DNA of 64,000 nt from Rhizobacter koreensis (GCF_013366375.1 NZ_JABWMJ010000002.1:558001-622000); one strand, 5' to 3'; counted from the first letter of the stretch, positions 1-9,490 are shown. Translations and numbers: made by a program. Notes: generated by a model from the letters alone, not told the origin.

Positions 1-760
1 GGTGTCCCGCCGCGACCACGATCAGGAGCCCCGCGCCCAGCCAGGCCAGCTGCGCCAGCGTCGCGCTGAGGGCGAGCCGGTGCTGCAATTGCGGGATGAG
101 GTCGGCGACCGCGACGTAGATGAAGCTGCTCGCCGCGACCACCAGCAGGTATGGGAACGCGGCCTCCCACGGGCCGACGAGCGCGTAGCCGAGCACGCCG
201 CCCGCGACCGCGGCGAGCCCTGACAGCGCGTTGTAGAACAGCGCCTTGCCGCGCGAGAAGCCGGCGTTCAGCAGCACGATGTAGTCGCCCACTTCCTGCG
301 GGATCTCGTGGGCGATGATCGCCAGCGACGTCGCCACGCCGAGCCGGGTGTCGGCCAGGAAGGCGGCGGCGATGATGATGCCGTCGCAGAAGTTGTGGAT
401 GCTGTCGCCCATGATCACGCTCCAGCCGCCGCGCCCGGCCTGCTGGGCGTCGAAGCCGTGGTGATGGTGGTGTGGGTCGCCCTCGTGGTGGTGGCCGTGG
501 CGGTAGAGCTCGGCCTTCTCCAGCAGGAAGAAGAACAGCAGCCCGCCGAGCAGCGCGGCGAACAGCCGGTGCGGGCTGGCGCCGCTCGAGAACGCCTCCG
601 GCAGCACATCGAGCAGCGCGGTGGCGAGCAGCACGCCGGTCGAGAGGCTCACCAGGTGCTGGACCACGCGGCTCAGGACGGTGAGGGTCACGCTGGCGGC
701 GATCAGCACCGACAGCAGGCCGCCGAGCACGGTCGCGGCGACGATGTAGGCGAGCGTCAT
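1..760 (-). CDS. ZIP family divalent metal transporter (3' end cut by window edge)
   Basis: Integral inner-membrane transporter of the ZIP (ZupT-like) family, expected to import zinc or other divalent metals. Translating the minus strand from ATG at 760 gives 253 codons with no stop before the edge, so the C-terminus is missing. Hydrophobic helices alternate with a His-rich loop (HGHHHEGDPHHHHHG) typical of the ZIP cytoplasmic metal-binding loop. The signature helices follow: HNFCDG, matching the TM4 HNFxDG motif, then HEIPQE, matching the TM5 HEIPxE motif. These supply the binuclear metal site. It is divergent from the Ppx-like gene across about 195 bases with no recognisable Zur box. Family assignment is strong; substrate is inferred. 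Confidence 0.88.
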   Translation of the reverse strand, partial: MTLAYIVAATVLGGLLSVLIAASVTLTVLSRVVQHLVSLSTGVLLATALLDVLPEAFSSGASPHRLFAALLGGLLFFFLLEKAELYRHGHHHEGDPHHHHHGFDAQQAGRGGWSVIMGDSIHNFCDGIIIAAAFLADTRLGVATSLAIIAHEIPQEVGDYIVLLNAGFSRGKALFYNALSGLAAVAGGVLGYALVGPWEAAFPYLLVVAASSFIYVAVADLIPQLQHRLALSATLAQLAWLGAGLLIVVAAGH

Positions 761-955
761 GACCGCGCGACGCCGCCGGCGATGCCCGCGCGCAACTCAG
801 GCAGGCCGCACGGGAGCATCGGCGATGCGCTCGGCAGGATGAAGTTCGTCGCGCATCGTTGCTCGTCGGGTCGGCGGGCTGCATTCTAGGAAGGAACGCA
901 CGGCGCCTGCGCCAGCCCCCGAGGGGGCGATGCGGGGCTCGCCGACAATGCGGCC

Positions 956-1930
956 GTGAAGCCGCTCGCCGCCACCACCCTGCGCAGCCTGCCGGCCGTG
1001 CTCGTACCGTCGGGCGCAGGCCATCTGGCGGCGGTCGACATCGGCTCGAACAGCTTCTGGCTCGAGATCGGCGAGTGGCAGGGCGGCCGCTATCGCTGCG
1101 TCGACGCGATGAAGGAGACCGTCCGGCTCGGCGGCGGACTCGGCGCCGACGGACTGCTCGAGGCCGGGGCGGCGGCACGCGGCCTCGCCTGCCTCGAACG
1201 CTTCGGCGAGCGCCTCGCCGGCTTCGCGCCGCAGCAGGTGCGCGCCGTGGCGACGCAGACGCTGCGCGAGGCGCGCAACCGCGCGGCCTTCCTGGCGCGC
1301 GCCGAGGCCGCGCTGGGCTTTCCCGTCGAGGTGATCGGGGGACGCGACGAAGCGCACCTCATCTATGCCGGCGTCGCGCGCCTGCAGCCGTCGCCGGCGC
1401 GGCGCCTGGTGGTCGACGTCGGCGGGCGCTCGACCGAGCTGATCGTCGGCTGCGATCGCGAGGTGATCGACGCCGAGTCGTTCCCGATCGGCAGCGTCAG
1501 CCTCTCGATGCAGCACTTCGCCGACGGCCGGCTCGACGCCGCCGCCTTTGGCGCTGCCGAGCGCGCGGCCGCCGCGCTGTTCGAGCCGGCGATCGGGCGC
1601 TTCGCGCGCGCCGACTGGGCCGAGGCGCTCGGCTCGTCGGGCACCGTCTCGGCGATCGCCAGGGTGCTGCGGGTGACCGGCCTCGGCCGGGGCGCGGTCG
1701 GTCCCGACGCGCTCGAGGCGCTGATCGAGCGCTGCCTCGTCGCCGGGCACGTCGACCGGCTCGACCTGCCGGGCCTCACCGACGAGCGCCGCCAGGTGAT
1801 CGCGGGGTGCCTGTCGATCCTCCACACGCTGGTGCGCCGGCTCGGCATCGACGACCTGCAGCCCGCCGCCGGCGCGCTGCGCCACGGGCTGATCGCCGAC
1901 CTCGAGGCGACAAGAACCGGCGCCGGCTGA
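956..1930 (+). CDS. Ppx/GppA family phosphatase, short form
   Basis: Exopolyphosphatase / guanosine pentaphosphate phosphatase family protein with an ASKHA fold, hydrolysing polyphosphate or pppGpp in the cytoplasm. The phosphate-1 loop is DIGSNSF (near residue 28), the second phosphate loop is DVGGRSTELI (family usually DIGGGSTE, so one Gly is Arg here), and LGSSGT lies further on. The protein is 324 aa, whereas E. coli Ppx and GppA are about 500 aa. It therefore keeps the two catalytic ASKHA domains and lacks the C-terminal HD-like half, as in short Ppx proteins of other phyla. The start is GTG at 956; no better ATG precedes the first motif. Which of the two activities it has cannot be told from sequence. 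Confidence 0.85.
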   Translation: MKPLAATTLRSLPAVLVPSGAGHLAAVDIGSNSFWLEIGEWQGGRYRCVDAMKETVRLGGGLGADGLLEAGAAARGLACLERFGERLAGFAPQQVRAVATQTLREARNRAAFLARAEAALGFPVEVIGGRDEAHLIYAGVARLQPSPARRLVVDVGGRSTELIVGCDREVIDAESFPIGSVSLSMQHFADGRLDAAAFGAAERAAAALFEPAIGRFARADWAEALGSSGTVSAIARVLRVTGLGRGAVGPDALEALIERCLVAGHVDRLDLPGLTDERRQVIAGCLSILHTLVRRLGIDDLQPAAGALRHGLIADLEATRTGAG

Positions 1931-2161
1931 GAGCCCGTCGCCGCTGGGGCGCCGCCGCGGAGGACGGGCTCCCGGTCGACACCGGAAGCGCCGAAGCGCC
2001 ACGGCTGCGCGCCGGCCGCATCGCCATGCGAGCGCCGACTAGCGGCGGACGGCCCGGCGCGACCGTGCGGCCGCCACAGTGCCCGACACGCCCCGCCAGC
2101 GGCTGGGTACATCGCTTGCCCTCGCGTGGTTCGAGCGCGTCGCCGACGCGTCGCCCCAGGA

Positions 2162-3676
2162 ATGGCCGCCCCCTTCATGCTGCAAGTCGTCAGTCCCCGC
2201 CGAGAACCCGCTCCGACGCCGGAGCTCAACCCGCGTCGCGGCCGCGCCGAATCGATCTATCACGCCCTCCTGCGCGAGCATGGCGGCACGCCCGGTCAGA
2301 TCGACGAGCTGGCGCGTGCGGCGTCGCGCAGCTGGCTGGCCGACCGGCTCGAAGCCGCGGCCGACCTCGAGAGCGACCTGCCCGACGACCCGCGCGCCCT
2401 CGCTGACTGGCTCGAGGAGGGCAACCGCCGGGTCGGTGCGCAATACCGCGAGTACCTCGCCGAGCGCCAGGCCGGCGCGCCGCGCCGCTACTTCTCGTGC
2501 CGCTCGCACGCGCTGCACTTCCTGCGCGGCGTCGCGCCGACCAAGCTGGTGGACGGCGCCTGGCTGTATGGTCTCCTCGGTCGTGCCGAAGACCCCGACT
2601 ACGCCGCGCTGATCCGCATCTACCTCGAGGAGCTCGGCGAAGGCTCGCCCGACAAGAACCACGTCGTGCTCTACCGCAAGCTGCTCGACGCCAACGGCTG
2701 CGAGCACTTCGCCGACCAGCTGCGCGACGAGCACTACGTGCAGGGCGCGCTGCAGCTGTCGCTGGCGCACCATGCGGCCGACTTTCTGCCCGAGGTGATC
2801 GGCTTCAACCTCGGCTACGAGCAGCTGCCGCTGCACCTGCTGATCAGCGCCTACGAGCTCAGCGAGCTCGGCATCGACCCCTACTACTTCACGCTGCACG
2901 TGACGGTCGACAACGCGGCGACCGGTCATGCCCGGAAGGCGGTCGACGGGCTTCTGAACGCGCTGCCGCGCCTCGCGGACCCGCGCGCGTTCTATCGCCG
3001 CGTCGCGGCCGGCTACAAGCTGAACGGCCTCGGCGCCGGGACGACCGACGTGATCGAGGGCTTCGACCTCGAGCGCGAGCTCGTGGCCGTGCTCGCCGAC
3101 AAGGCAGCGATCGGCGCCGCGCTGCATTCGGACTACTGCCGCATCGGCGGCCGGCTGGTGAGCGACTGGCTCTCGGAGCCGGGCAGCCTGCCGGCGTTCC
3201 TCGCCGCGCTCGAATCGAACGGCTGGATCAGGCGCGGGCAGGACCCGCAGAACAGCCGCTTCTGGCAGCTGATCCAGAGCGAGCGAGCGCCGATGTTCGG
3301 CGTCTTCAACCGTTATGAGCAGCAGCTGATCCACGACTGGATCGTCGCCGAGCCGCGCGAGCAGGCCGGCGCCGGCGAGCGGCGCACGCCGCGGCGTTTT
3401 CGTCCGCCGCCGGCCGCCGCCGCGCCGGGCAGCGTGAGCGCCGGCGTGCCGCCGCGTGCGCGCTCGCTCGTCGAAGTGGTCCGCCGCGAAACCGCCGGCG
3501 ACGCCGACGACTTCGACGGCGAGCGCGCCGCGCTGCGCGAGCGCCTGCTGGCTGCGCCGGACCGCCGCGCGGCGATGGCCACCGCGCGCGAGCTGATGTC
3601 GCCAGCCAACCACCACTCGGCGGTCGGTCTCGCCGCAACCAGGGTCTTCAGCCGCCTTTTCGATGAAGCCTGCTGA
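2162..3676 (+). CDS. Haem-oxygenase-like iron-containing redox enzyme (HDO-type)
   Basis: 504-aa protein resembling the 'iron-containing redox enzyme' group of haem-oxygenase-like diiron oxidases. The core, about residues 60-390, is helical, with family-like stretches SLAHHAADFLPEVIGFNLGYE and YYFTLHVTVDNAATGHA supplying candidate Glu/His/Asp metal ligands. A basic, Pro-rich tail follows from about residue 400. ATG at 2162 is chosen because residues from the earlier in-frame start are Arg-rich and unlike the family. It overlaps the next gene by 14 bases, and the ligase follows 17 bases later, so the three are probably one operon. Known HDOs do N-oxygenation, C-C cleavage or desaturation on amino acids or fatty acids; the substrate here is unknown. 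Confidence 0.72.
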   Translation: MAAPFMLQVVSPRREPAPTPELNPRRGRAESIYHALLREHGGTPGQIDELARAASRSWLADRLEAAADLESDLPDDPRALADWLEEGNRRVGAQYREYLAERQAGAPRRYFSCRSHALHFLRGVAPTKLVDGAWLYGLLGRAEDPDYAALIRIYLEELGEGSPDKNHVVLYRKLLDANGCEHFADQLRDEHYVQGALQLSLAHHAADFLPEVIGFNLGYEQLPLHLLISAYELSELGIDPYYFTLHVTVDNAATGHARKAVDGLLNALPRLADPRAFYRRVAAGYKLNGLGAGTTDVIEGFDLERELVAVLADKAAIGAALHSDYCRIGGRLVSDWLSEPGSLPAFLAALESNGWIRRGQDPQNSRFWQLIQSERAPMFGVFNRYEQQLIHDWIVAEPREQAGAGERRTPRRFRPPPAAAAPGSVSAGVPPRARSLVEVVRRETAGDADDFDGERAALRERLLAAPDRRAAMATARELMSPANHHSAVGLAATRVFSRLFDEAC

Positions 3677-4622
3677 CGCGGCGTCGCTCGCGCCGCGCGA
3701 CGCCGCCCTGCTGCGCCTCGGCAAGGCGCTGAAGGCGCGCGGCTACCGCTTCACCACCGTCACGCCCGCGACCCACGCGCGCGTGAACGGGCGCCCCGGC
3801 AACGCGCGCGCGCGCAGCGTCGAGGACGTCTTCGGCTGGAGCCGCCCGTTCGAAGCCGAGCTGCTGCCGGCCGATCTGCTCGCGCCGATGCAGGAAGCCG
3901 GCGTGATCGACGACACCGGCGACGGCTTGCGCAGCCGACTGCGCGCGTCGACGCTGGGCAGCGACCTGTTCTTCCACTCGGCGTACCCGACCGAGGCCGC
4001 CGACGCGGTGTTCTTCGGCCCGGACACGTACCGCTTCGCCGCGGCGCTCGAACGCCACATCGAGCAGAACCCCACGCCGAGGGGGCGCGCGCTCGACGTC
4101 GGCTGCGGGTCCGGCGCCGGCGCGGTCGTGATCGCGCGCGCCTGGCCCGACGCCGAGGTGCTGGCCACCGACATCAACGCCGAGGCGTTGCGCCTGACGT
4201 CGATCAACGCGCGCCTCGCGGGCGTGACGAACCTGGCGACACGCCACTCCGACCTGCTCGCCGCCGTCGACGGCGGGCTCGACCTCGTCGTCGCCAACCC
4301 GCCGTACCTGCTCGATCCCGGCGAGCGCCAGTACCGGCACGGCGGCGGGGCGTCGGGCGAGGGCCTCTCGCTGCGCATCGTCGACGCCGCGGTCGACAAG
4401 CTCGCGCCGGGCGGAACGCTTCTGCTCTACACCGGCGTCGCGATCCAGGGCGGCGTCGATCGCTTCGGCGAGCTGCTCGCCAGCAGGCTGGCCGGCCGCC
4501 CGGCCACCTGGCGCTACCGCGAGCTCGACCCCGACGTGTTCGGCGAGGAGCTCCTCGAGCCGGCCTACGCCCATGCGGACCGCATCGCCGCGGTCCTGCT
4601 GACGCTCACGCTCGCGCGCTGA
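3663..4622 (+). CDS. HemK/PrmB-like SAM-dependent methyltransferase
   Basis: 319-aa class I methyltransferase. AdoMet motif I is DVGCGSG at residues 145-151, the acidic loop after beta-2 is ATDIN, and the catalytic NPPY motif is at 212-215. NPPY is typical of enzymes that methylate an amide or exocyclic amino nitrogen (HemK/PrmC, PrmB, adenine methylases). The N-terminal 120 residues do not resemble the PrmC release-factor-binding bundle, and the gene sits between an HDO-type oxidase and a Mur ligase rather than near prfA. It is therefore more likely a pathway enzyme than the release-factor methylase. Its start lies inside the 3' end of the preceding gene, suggesting translational coupling. 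Fold is certain; substrate unknown. Confidence 0.78.
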   Translation: MKPADAASLAPRDAALLRLGKALKARGYRFTTVTPATHARVNGRPGNARARSVEDVFGWSRPFEAELLPADLLAPMQEAGVIDDTGDGLRSRLRASTLGSDLFFHSAYPTEAADAVFFGPDTYRFAAALERHIEQNPTPRGRALDVGCGSGAGAVVIARAWPDAEVLATDINAEALRLTSINARLAGVTNLATRHSDLLAAVDGGLDLVVANPPYLLDPGERQYRHGGGASGEGLSLRIVDAAVDKLAPGGTLLLYTGVAIQGGVDRFGELLASRLAGRPATWRYRELDPDVFGEELLEPAYAHADRIAAVLLTLTLAR

Positions 4623-4639
4623 AGCGGCGCGCCGACGCG

Positions 4640-6553
4640 ATGCGCATCGTCGCGACGCGCTTCCTGCGCGGCCCCAACCTGCACGCGCCGCAGCCGCGCT
4701 ACGTCGCCGTGGTCGAGGTCGATGCGAGCGACAGGGTCCCGGCCGGAGAGCCCTCCATCGCTCAGCGCGTCGCGTCGCTCGCCGCGGAACTGCAGCGCCG
4801 CGCCGGCGCGCGTGCCGTGCCGCCCCGCGTCGACCCGGTTCCGGGCCAGCCCGGGCGTTGGCGCATCGTCAGCGCGTACCGCAGCGAGGCCGTGGTCGAG
4901 CGGGCGCTGAGGCTCGCCGTCGATGCCGTCGCGGCGCTCGCACGCGGCGAGGCGTGGCAGATCGACCGAGCCGTGAACGCGTTGGGCGTGCTGGCGCGCC
5001 GCCACGCGGTCGACCCGGCGACCACCGCCCTTCTCGCCGCGGCCACCCGGCGCGGAGTTCCGGTGCTGCGCCTCGACGGGAAGGCGCCGACGTTCCAGCT
5101 CGGCTGGGGCAGCCGGCTGCGCGTCGTCAAGGGCGAATCCGCAGATGACGCCGCGGTGGCGAGGGCACACCGGCCCGCTCCGCCCCATGGTCCGACCGAT
5201 GCGGCGGCAGGTCCGCCCGCCGGGCTGGCGCGCGCGCCGTCCGCCCTTGCCCTGCGCCGCGCCGCGCGCAGCCGCATCGACGCCTGGTTCGCATCGGGCG
5301 ACGACGGTCGCATCCCGCTGATCGCGATCACGGGCACCAACGGCAAGACGACGACGACACAGCTCGTCTCGTACGCACTGCAGCGCAGCGGGCGCCGCGT
5401 CGGCACGACGACGACGCAAGGCATGCACCTGGGCGGGCAGCGCGTCGAGGATGGCGACTGCACCGGCTACTGGTCCGCGCGCGCGGTGCTGACCGCGCCC
5501 GAGGTCGACGTGGCGGTGCTCGAGACCGCGCGCGGCGGCATCCTCAAGCGCGGGCTCGGCTTCGACCGCTGCGACGTCGGCGTCGTGCTCAACGTCGCCG
5601 GCGATCACCTGGGCCTCGACGGCGTCGAGACGATGGACGACCTGGCGCGCGTGAAGGGGCTGATCGCGCGCCGTGCCTTTCGCAGCGCGGTGCTCAACGC
5701 CGACGACCCGCACTGCCTCGCGATGGCGGCCGAGCTGCAGCCCGGCTGCGAGGTCGTCTGGTTCTCGCTCGAGGCCGATAACCCCGGCGTCGCGCGCCAT
5801 GTCGCCGCGGGCGGCCGCGCGGCGTGGCTCGACGGCGACGGCTGGCTCGTGCTCGCCGGCACGAAGCGGGAGCGAGCGATGTCGGAGCTGAACGTCGAGC
5901 GCCTGATCGACGCCGCCGCGATGCCGATCTCGATGCGCGGCCATGCCCGCTTCAACGTCGCCAACGCGCTCGCCGCCGCGGCGGCGCTGATGGCGGTGGG
6001 GCTGGCGCACGACGCGATCGCCGACGCGCTGGCGACGTTCACCTCGGACGCTCGCCGCAACCCGCTGCGCTCGAACGAGTTCGACGTCGACGGCATCCGC
6101 GTGATCGTCGACTACGCGCACAACCTGGCGGCGTGCGAGGCGCTGGTCGCCGCCGCGCGCGGGCTGTGCGCCGCGCCAGGGCGCCTCGTCGGCGTGATCA
6201 CCGCGCCCGGCGACCGGCGCTCGGAGGACCTGGCCGAGGTCGGTGCCGCGTTCGGGCGCGCGTTCGACGAGCTCGTCGTCTACGAGCTCAACCCGCGCGG
6301 CCGGCAGCCGGGCGAGAACGCGGCGGCGATCGTCGCCGGCGCGCACGAGTTCGTCGACGGCGACCGAGTCCACGTGCAGCGCGAGATCCGCGCCGCGCTC
6401 GCCTTCGGCCTCGCGCGCTGCCGCGCCGGCGACCTGCTGGTATTCACCTGCGCCGGCACCCTGGACGACTTCGTGGCCGGCGTGCGGCACGCGCACCCCG
6501 AAGCCGCCGAGCGCATCGCGCGCGAGATGCACACCGGGAGCGCAATGGCCTGA
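4640..6553 (+). CDS. Cyanophycin-synthetase-like Mur ligase lacking the ATP-grasp domain
   Basis: 637 aa. The N-terminus has the CphA-type opening RFLRGPNLHA, and about residues 150-165 (FQLGWGSRLR) resemble the CphA junction that normally leads into the ATP-grasp domain. Here it instead runs into a Pro/Ala linker (about 170-200) and directly into a Mur ligase module. That module has P-loop GTNGKTTTT at 232-240, CphA-like GDCTGYWSA and ETARGGILKRGLGFDRCD, then C-domain DYAHN at 491-495. Cyanophycin synthetases are about 870-900 aa, so a whole ligase domain is missing. Mur-type modules form amide bonds through acyl phosphates; in CphA this one adds Arg to Asp side chains. Substrate here is unknown. 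Last gene of the HDO/methyltransferase unit, convergent with polA. Confidence 0.8.
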   Translation: MRIVATRFLRGPNLHAPQPRYVAVVEVDASDRVPAGEPSIAQRVASLAAELQRRAGARAVPPRVDPVPGQPGRWRIVSAYRSEAVVERALRLAVDAVAALARGEAWQIDRAVNALGVLARRHAVDPATTALLAAATRRGVPVLRLDGKAPTFQLGWGSRLRVVKGESADDAAVARAHRPAPPHGPTDAAAGPPAGLARAPSALALRRAARSRIDAWFASGDDGRIPLIAITGTNGKTTTTQLVSYALQRSGRRVGTTTTQGMHLGGQRVEDGDCTGYWSARAVLTAPEVDVAVLETARGGILKRGLGFDRCDVGVVLNVAGDHLGLDGVETMDDLARVKGLIARRAFRSAVLNADDPHCLAMAAELQPGCEVVWFSLEADNPGVARHVAAGGRAAWLDGDGWLVLAGTKRERAMSELNVERLIDAAAMPISMRGHARFNVANALAAAAALMAVGLAHDAIADALATFTSDARRNPLRSNEFDVDGIRVIVDYAHNLAACEALVAAARGLCAAPGRLVGVITAPGDRRSEDLAEVGAAFGRAFDELVVYELNPRGRQPGENAAAIVAGAHEFVDGDRVHVQREIRAALAFGLARCRAGDLLVFTCAGTLDDFVAGVRHAHPEAAERIAREMHTGSAMA

Positions 6554-6631
6554 CCGATGTCGGGTGGTCCGACCGTTCGTCGCGGCCGCGGCGCGCGTGC
6601 GGGCCGTCGCGCCGTCGCGCCGCGAGCTCCG

Positions 6632-9391
6632 TCAGTGCGCCTGGTCCCAGTTCGGGCCGACGCCGACCTCGGCGACCAGCGGCACGCGCAGCTCGGCGAC
6701 GCTCGCCATCGTCGCCGGGATCGCGTTCCGCGCCCATTCGAGCTCGGCGTCGGGCACCTCGAACACCAGCTCGTCGTGCACCTGCATGATCATCCGCGTC
6801 GCACGCTGCTCGCGGTCGAGCAGGTCCTGCACCGCGATCATCGCGAGCTTGATCAGGTCGGCCGCGGTGCCCTGCATCGGCGCGTTGATGGCCTGGCGCT
6901 CGGCCGCGCTGCGGCGCGGGCCCGGCTTGGCGATCTCCGGGAGGTGCACGCGCCGCCCGAACAGGGTCTCGACGTAGCCGCGCGTCAGCGCCGACGCGCG
7001 CGTCTCGTCCATGTAGCGCTTGACCCCCGCGAAGCGGCTGAAATAGCGCTCGATGTACGCGGTGGCGGCGCTGCGCTCGATGCCGAGGTTCTGCGCGAGG
7101 CCGAACGCGCTCATGCCGTAGATCAGGCCGAAGTTGATGACCTTGGCGTAGCGCCGCTGCTCGTGCGTCACGTCCGCCAGCGCCATGCCGAACACCTCGG
7201 CCGCGGTCGCGCGGTGGATGTCGATGCCCTCGCCGAACGCTCGCAGCAGGCCGTCGTCGGCCGAGATGTGCGCCATGATCCTGAGCTCGATCTGCGAGTA
7301 GTCGGCCGAGAGGATCAAGCAACCCGGGGGCGCGATGAACGCCTCGCGCACGCGCCGGCCCTCGGGCGTGCGGATCGGGATGTTCTGCAGGTTGGGGTCG
7401 TTGCTCGACAGGCGCCCCGTCACCGCGACCGCCTGCGCATAGGTGGTGTGAACGCGGCCGGTGGCGGGGTTCACCATCAGCGGCAGCTTGTCGGTGTAGG
7501 TGCCCTTGAGCTTCGAGAGGCTCCGGTGCTCGAGCAGCTTGGCCGGCAACGGGTAGTCGGCGGCGAGTTCCTGCAGCACGTCCTCGTCGGTCGACGGCGC
7601 GCCGCTCGCGGTCCTGCGCTTGACCGGCATGCCGAGCTTGCCGAACAGGATCTCGCCGATCTGCTTGGGGCTGCCGAGGTTGAACGGCTGGCCGGCGATC
7701 TCGAAGGCCTGCTGCTCGAGCGCCGACATGCGCGCGGCGAGCTCCTGGCTCTGCGACGCGAGCAGGGCGCTGTCGATCAGCACACCGACCGCCTCGATGC
7801 GGCCGAGCACGCGCGAGGTCGGCATCTCGATGCGCTCGTAGACGTCGCGCAGTTCAGGATGGCTCGCCAGGCGCGGCCAGAGCGCCTGGTGGACGTGCAG
7901 CGCCATCTCGCTGTCCTCGCACGAGTAGCGCGCCGCCCGCTCGACGTCGACCTGCGCGAACGGGATCTGGTTGACGCCCTTGCCGGCGACGTCCTCGTAG
8001 GCGAGCGCCGTGCGCCCGACGTGGCGGAACGCCAGGCTCTCGAGCGTGTGCGGGCGGTGCGCCTCGATCACGTAGCTCTCGAGCATGGTGTCGTGCACGT
8101 AGCCGCGCACCGCGACGCCGGCGCCGGCGAACACGTGGCTGTCGAACTTGGTGTTCTGCCCGACCTTGGCCTTGTCGGCATCCTCGAGCCAGGGCCGCAG
8201 GCGCTCGAGCACGTCGGCGACGGGCAGCTGGTCGGGCGCGCCGGCGTAATCGTGGCGCAGCGGCACGTACGCGGCCTCGCCCGGTGCGACCGAGAACGAG
8301 AGGCCGATCAGCGTCGCGCGGATCGGGTCGAGCGTGCCGGTCTCGACGTCGAGCGCGACCAGCGGTGCCTCGGCGATCTTCGCGATCCACCCGTCCAGCG
8401 CGTCCATGGTCACGATGGTCTCGTAGCGCGTCGCCATCGCTTCCGACGGCACCGGCACCGGGTCGGGCGGCGGCAGCTCGGCGCCGGCCGCGACGCCGCG
8501 CCCGCGGGTGCCGCGCGGCACGCCGGTCTCCAGCTCGCGGCGCAGGCTCTTGAGGCCGTAGCGGTCGTAGAACGCGATCAGCGCGTCGCGATCGATCTCA
8601 CCGAGCTTGAGCGACTCGAACTCGGGCCAGCCGAGCACGTGCGCGCTGAGGTCGCAGTCGGTCACCACGGTCGCGAGGCGCCTGCCCTGCGGCAGCCAGT
8701 CGAGCGCCTTGCGCAGGTTCTCGCCGGCCATGCCCTTCATCGTCGGCGCCGCGGCGATCACGCCGTCGAGCGAGCCGTGCTCGGCGATCCACTTGGCGGC
8801 GGTCTTGGGGCCCACCTTGTCGACGCCCGGGATGTTGTCTACCGAGTCGCCGACCAGCGCCAGGTAGTCCACGATGCGCTCGGGCGGCACGCCGAACTTC
8901 TGGGTCACCGCGGCGATGTCGAGACGCTCGTTGCTCATGGTGTTGATCAGCGTCACGCGATCGCCCACGAGCTGCGCGAGGTCCTTGTCGCCGGTCGAGA
9001 TGACGACCTCGAAGCCGCCCTTGGCGGCCATGCACGAGATCGTGCCGATCGCGTCGTCGGCCTCGATGCCGGGAACACTGAGCACCGGCCAGCCGAGCAG
9101 CTTGACGGCCTCGACGATCGGCTCGATCTGTTCGGCGAGGTCGGGCGGCATCGCCGAGCGGTTCGCCTTGTAGTCGGGGTAGAGCTCGTTGCGAAAGGTC
9201 GAACCTTGTGCGTCGAATACACAGGCGCCGTGCAGCGCCGGGTTGTCGTCGCGCAGCTTCTTCATCATGGAGACGACGCCGTGGATCGCGCCGATCGGCT
9301 TGCCGCCGACGCCACGCAGGTCCGGAAGGGCGTGATAGGCCCGGTACAGGTAGCTGGAGCCGTCGACCAGCAGCAGGGTCTTGTCGGTCAT
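6632..9391 (-). CDS. polA: DNA polymerase I
   Basis: 919-aa family A polymerase with all three activities. The 5'-3' exonuclease (FEN) domain fills about the first 300 residues, opening with LLLVDGSSYLYRA. The 3'-5' exonuclease follows with intact acidic residues (DVET, NTKFD, EDSEMAL), so proofreading should work. The polymerase domain carries motif A (SADYSQIELR), motif B/O-helix (RRYAKVINFGLIYG) and motif C (MQVHDELVFEV). The start at 9391 gives MTDKTLLLVDGS, the normal N-terminus; upstream in-frame codons are antisense to the DUF2782 gene. It acts in Okazaki fragment maturation and excision repair. Divergent from DUF2782 and thrB, a neighbourhood seen in other betaproteobacteria. Confidence 0.98.
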   Translation of the reverse strand: MTDKTLLLVDGSSYLYRAYHALPDLRGVGGKPIGAIHGVVSMMKKLRDDNPALHGACVFDAQGSTFRNELYPDYKANRSAMPPDLAEQIEPIVEAVKLLGWPVLSVPGIEADDAIGTISCMAAKGGFEVVISTGDKDLAQLVGDRVTLINTMSNERLDIAAVTQKFGVPPERIVDYLALVGDSVDNIPGVDKVGPKTAAKWIAEHGSLDGVIAAAPTMKGMAGENLRKALDWLPQGRRLATVVTDCDLSAHVLGWPEFESLKLGEIDRDALIAFYDRYGLKSLRRELETGVPRGTRGRGVAAGAELPPPDPVPVPSEAMATRYETIVTMDALDGWIAKIAEAPLVALDVETGTLDPIRATLIGLSFSVAPGEAAYVPLRHDYAGAPDQLPVADVLERLRPWLEDADKAKVGQNTKFDSHVFAGAGVAVRGYVHDTMLESYVIEAHRPHTLESLAFRHVGRTALAYEDVAGKGVNQIPFAQVDVERAARYSCEDSEMALHVHQALWPRLASHPELRDVYERIEMPTSRVLGRIEAVGVLIDSALLASQSQELAARMSALEQQAFEIAGQPFNLGSPKQIGEILFGKLGMPVKRRTASGAPSTDEDVLQELAADYPLPAKLLEHRSLSKLKGTYTDKLPLMVNPATGRVHTTYAQAVAVTGRLSSNDPNLQNIPIRTPEGRRVREAFIAPPGCLILSADYSQIELRIMAHISADDGLLRAFGEGIDIHRATAAEVFGMALADVTHEQRRYAKVINFGLIYGMSAFGLAQNLGIERSAATAYIERYFSRFAGVKRYMDETRASALTRGYVETLFGRRVHLPEIAKPGPRRSAAERQAINAPMQGTAADLIKLAMIAVQDLLDREQRATRMIMQVHDELVFEVPDAELEWARNAIPATMASVAELRVPLVAEVGVGPNWDQAH

Positions 9392-9490
9392 CGGGTCATT
9401 GTGAAGGATGGCCGCAGGCGCCCGGCAGGCCCGCGCGGCGCTGTCCCCGCGCGCCCGAAGGGTCTGCCGACAGTGCCTAGAATCCGCGCC

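Noticed and set aside
6559..6573. 5-base-stem hairpin (GTCGG/CCGAC) just after the Mur ligase stop
   Set aside because: The stem is short and no T-run follows, so I do not call it a terminator. Hairpins like this are common by chance in GC-rich DNA.
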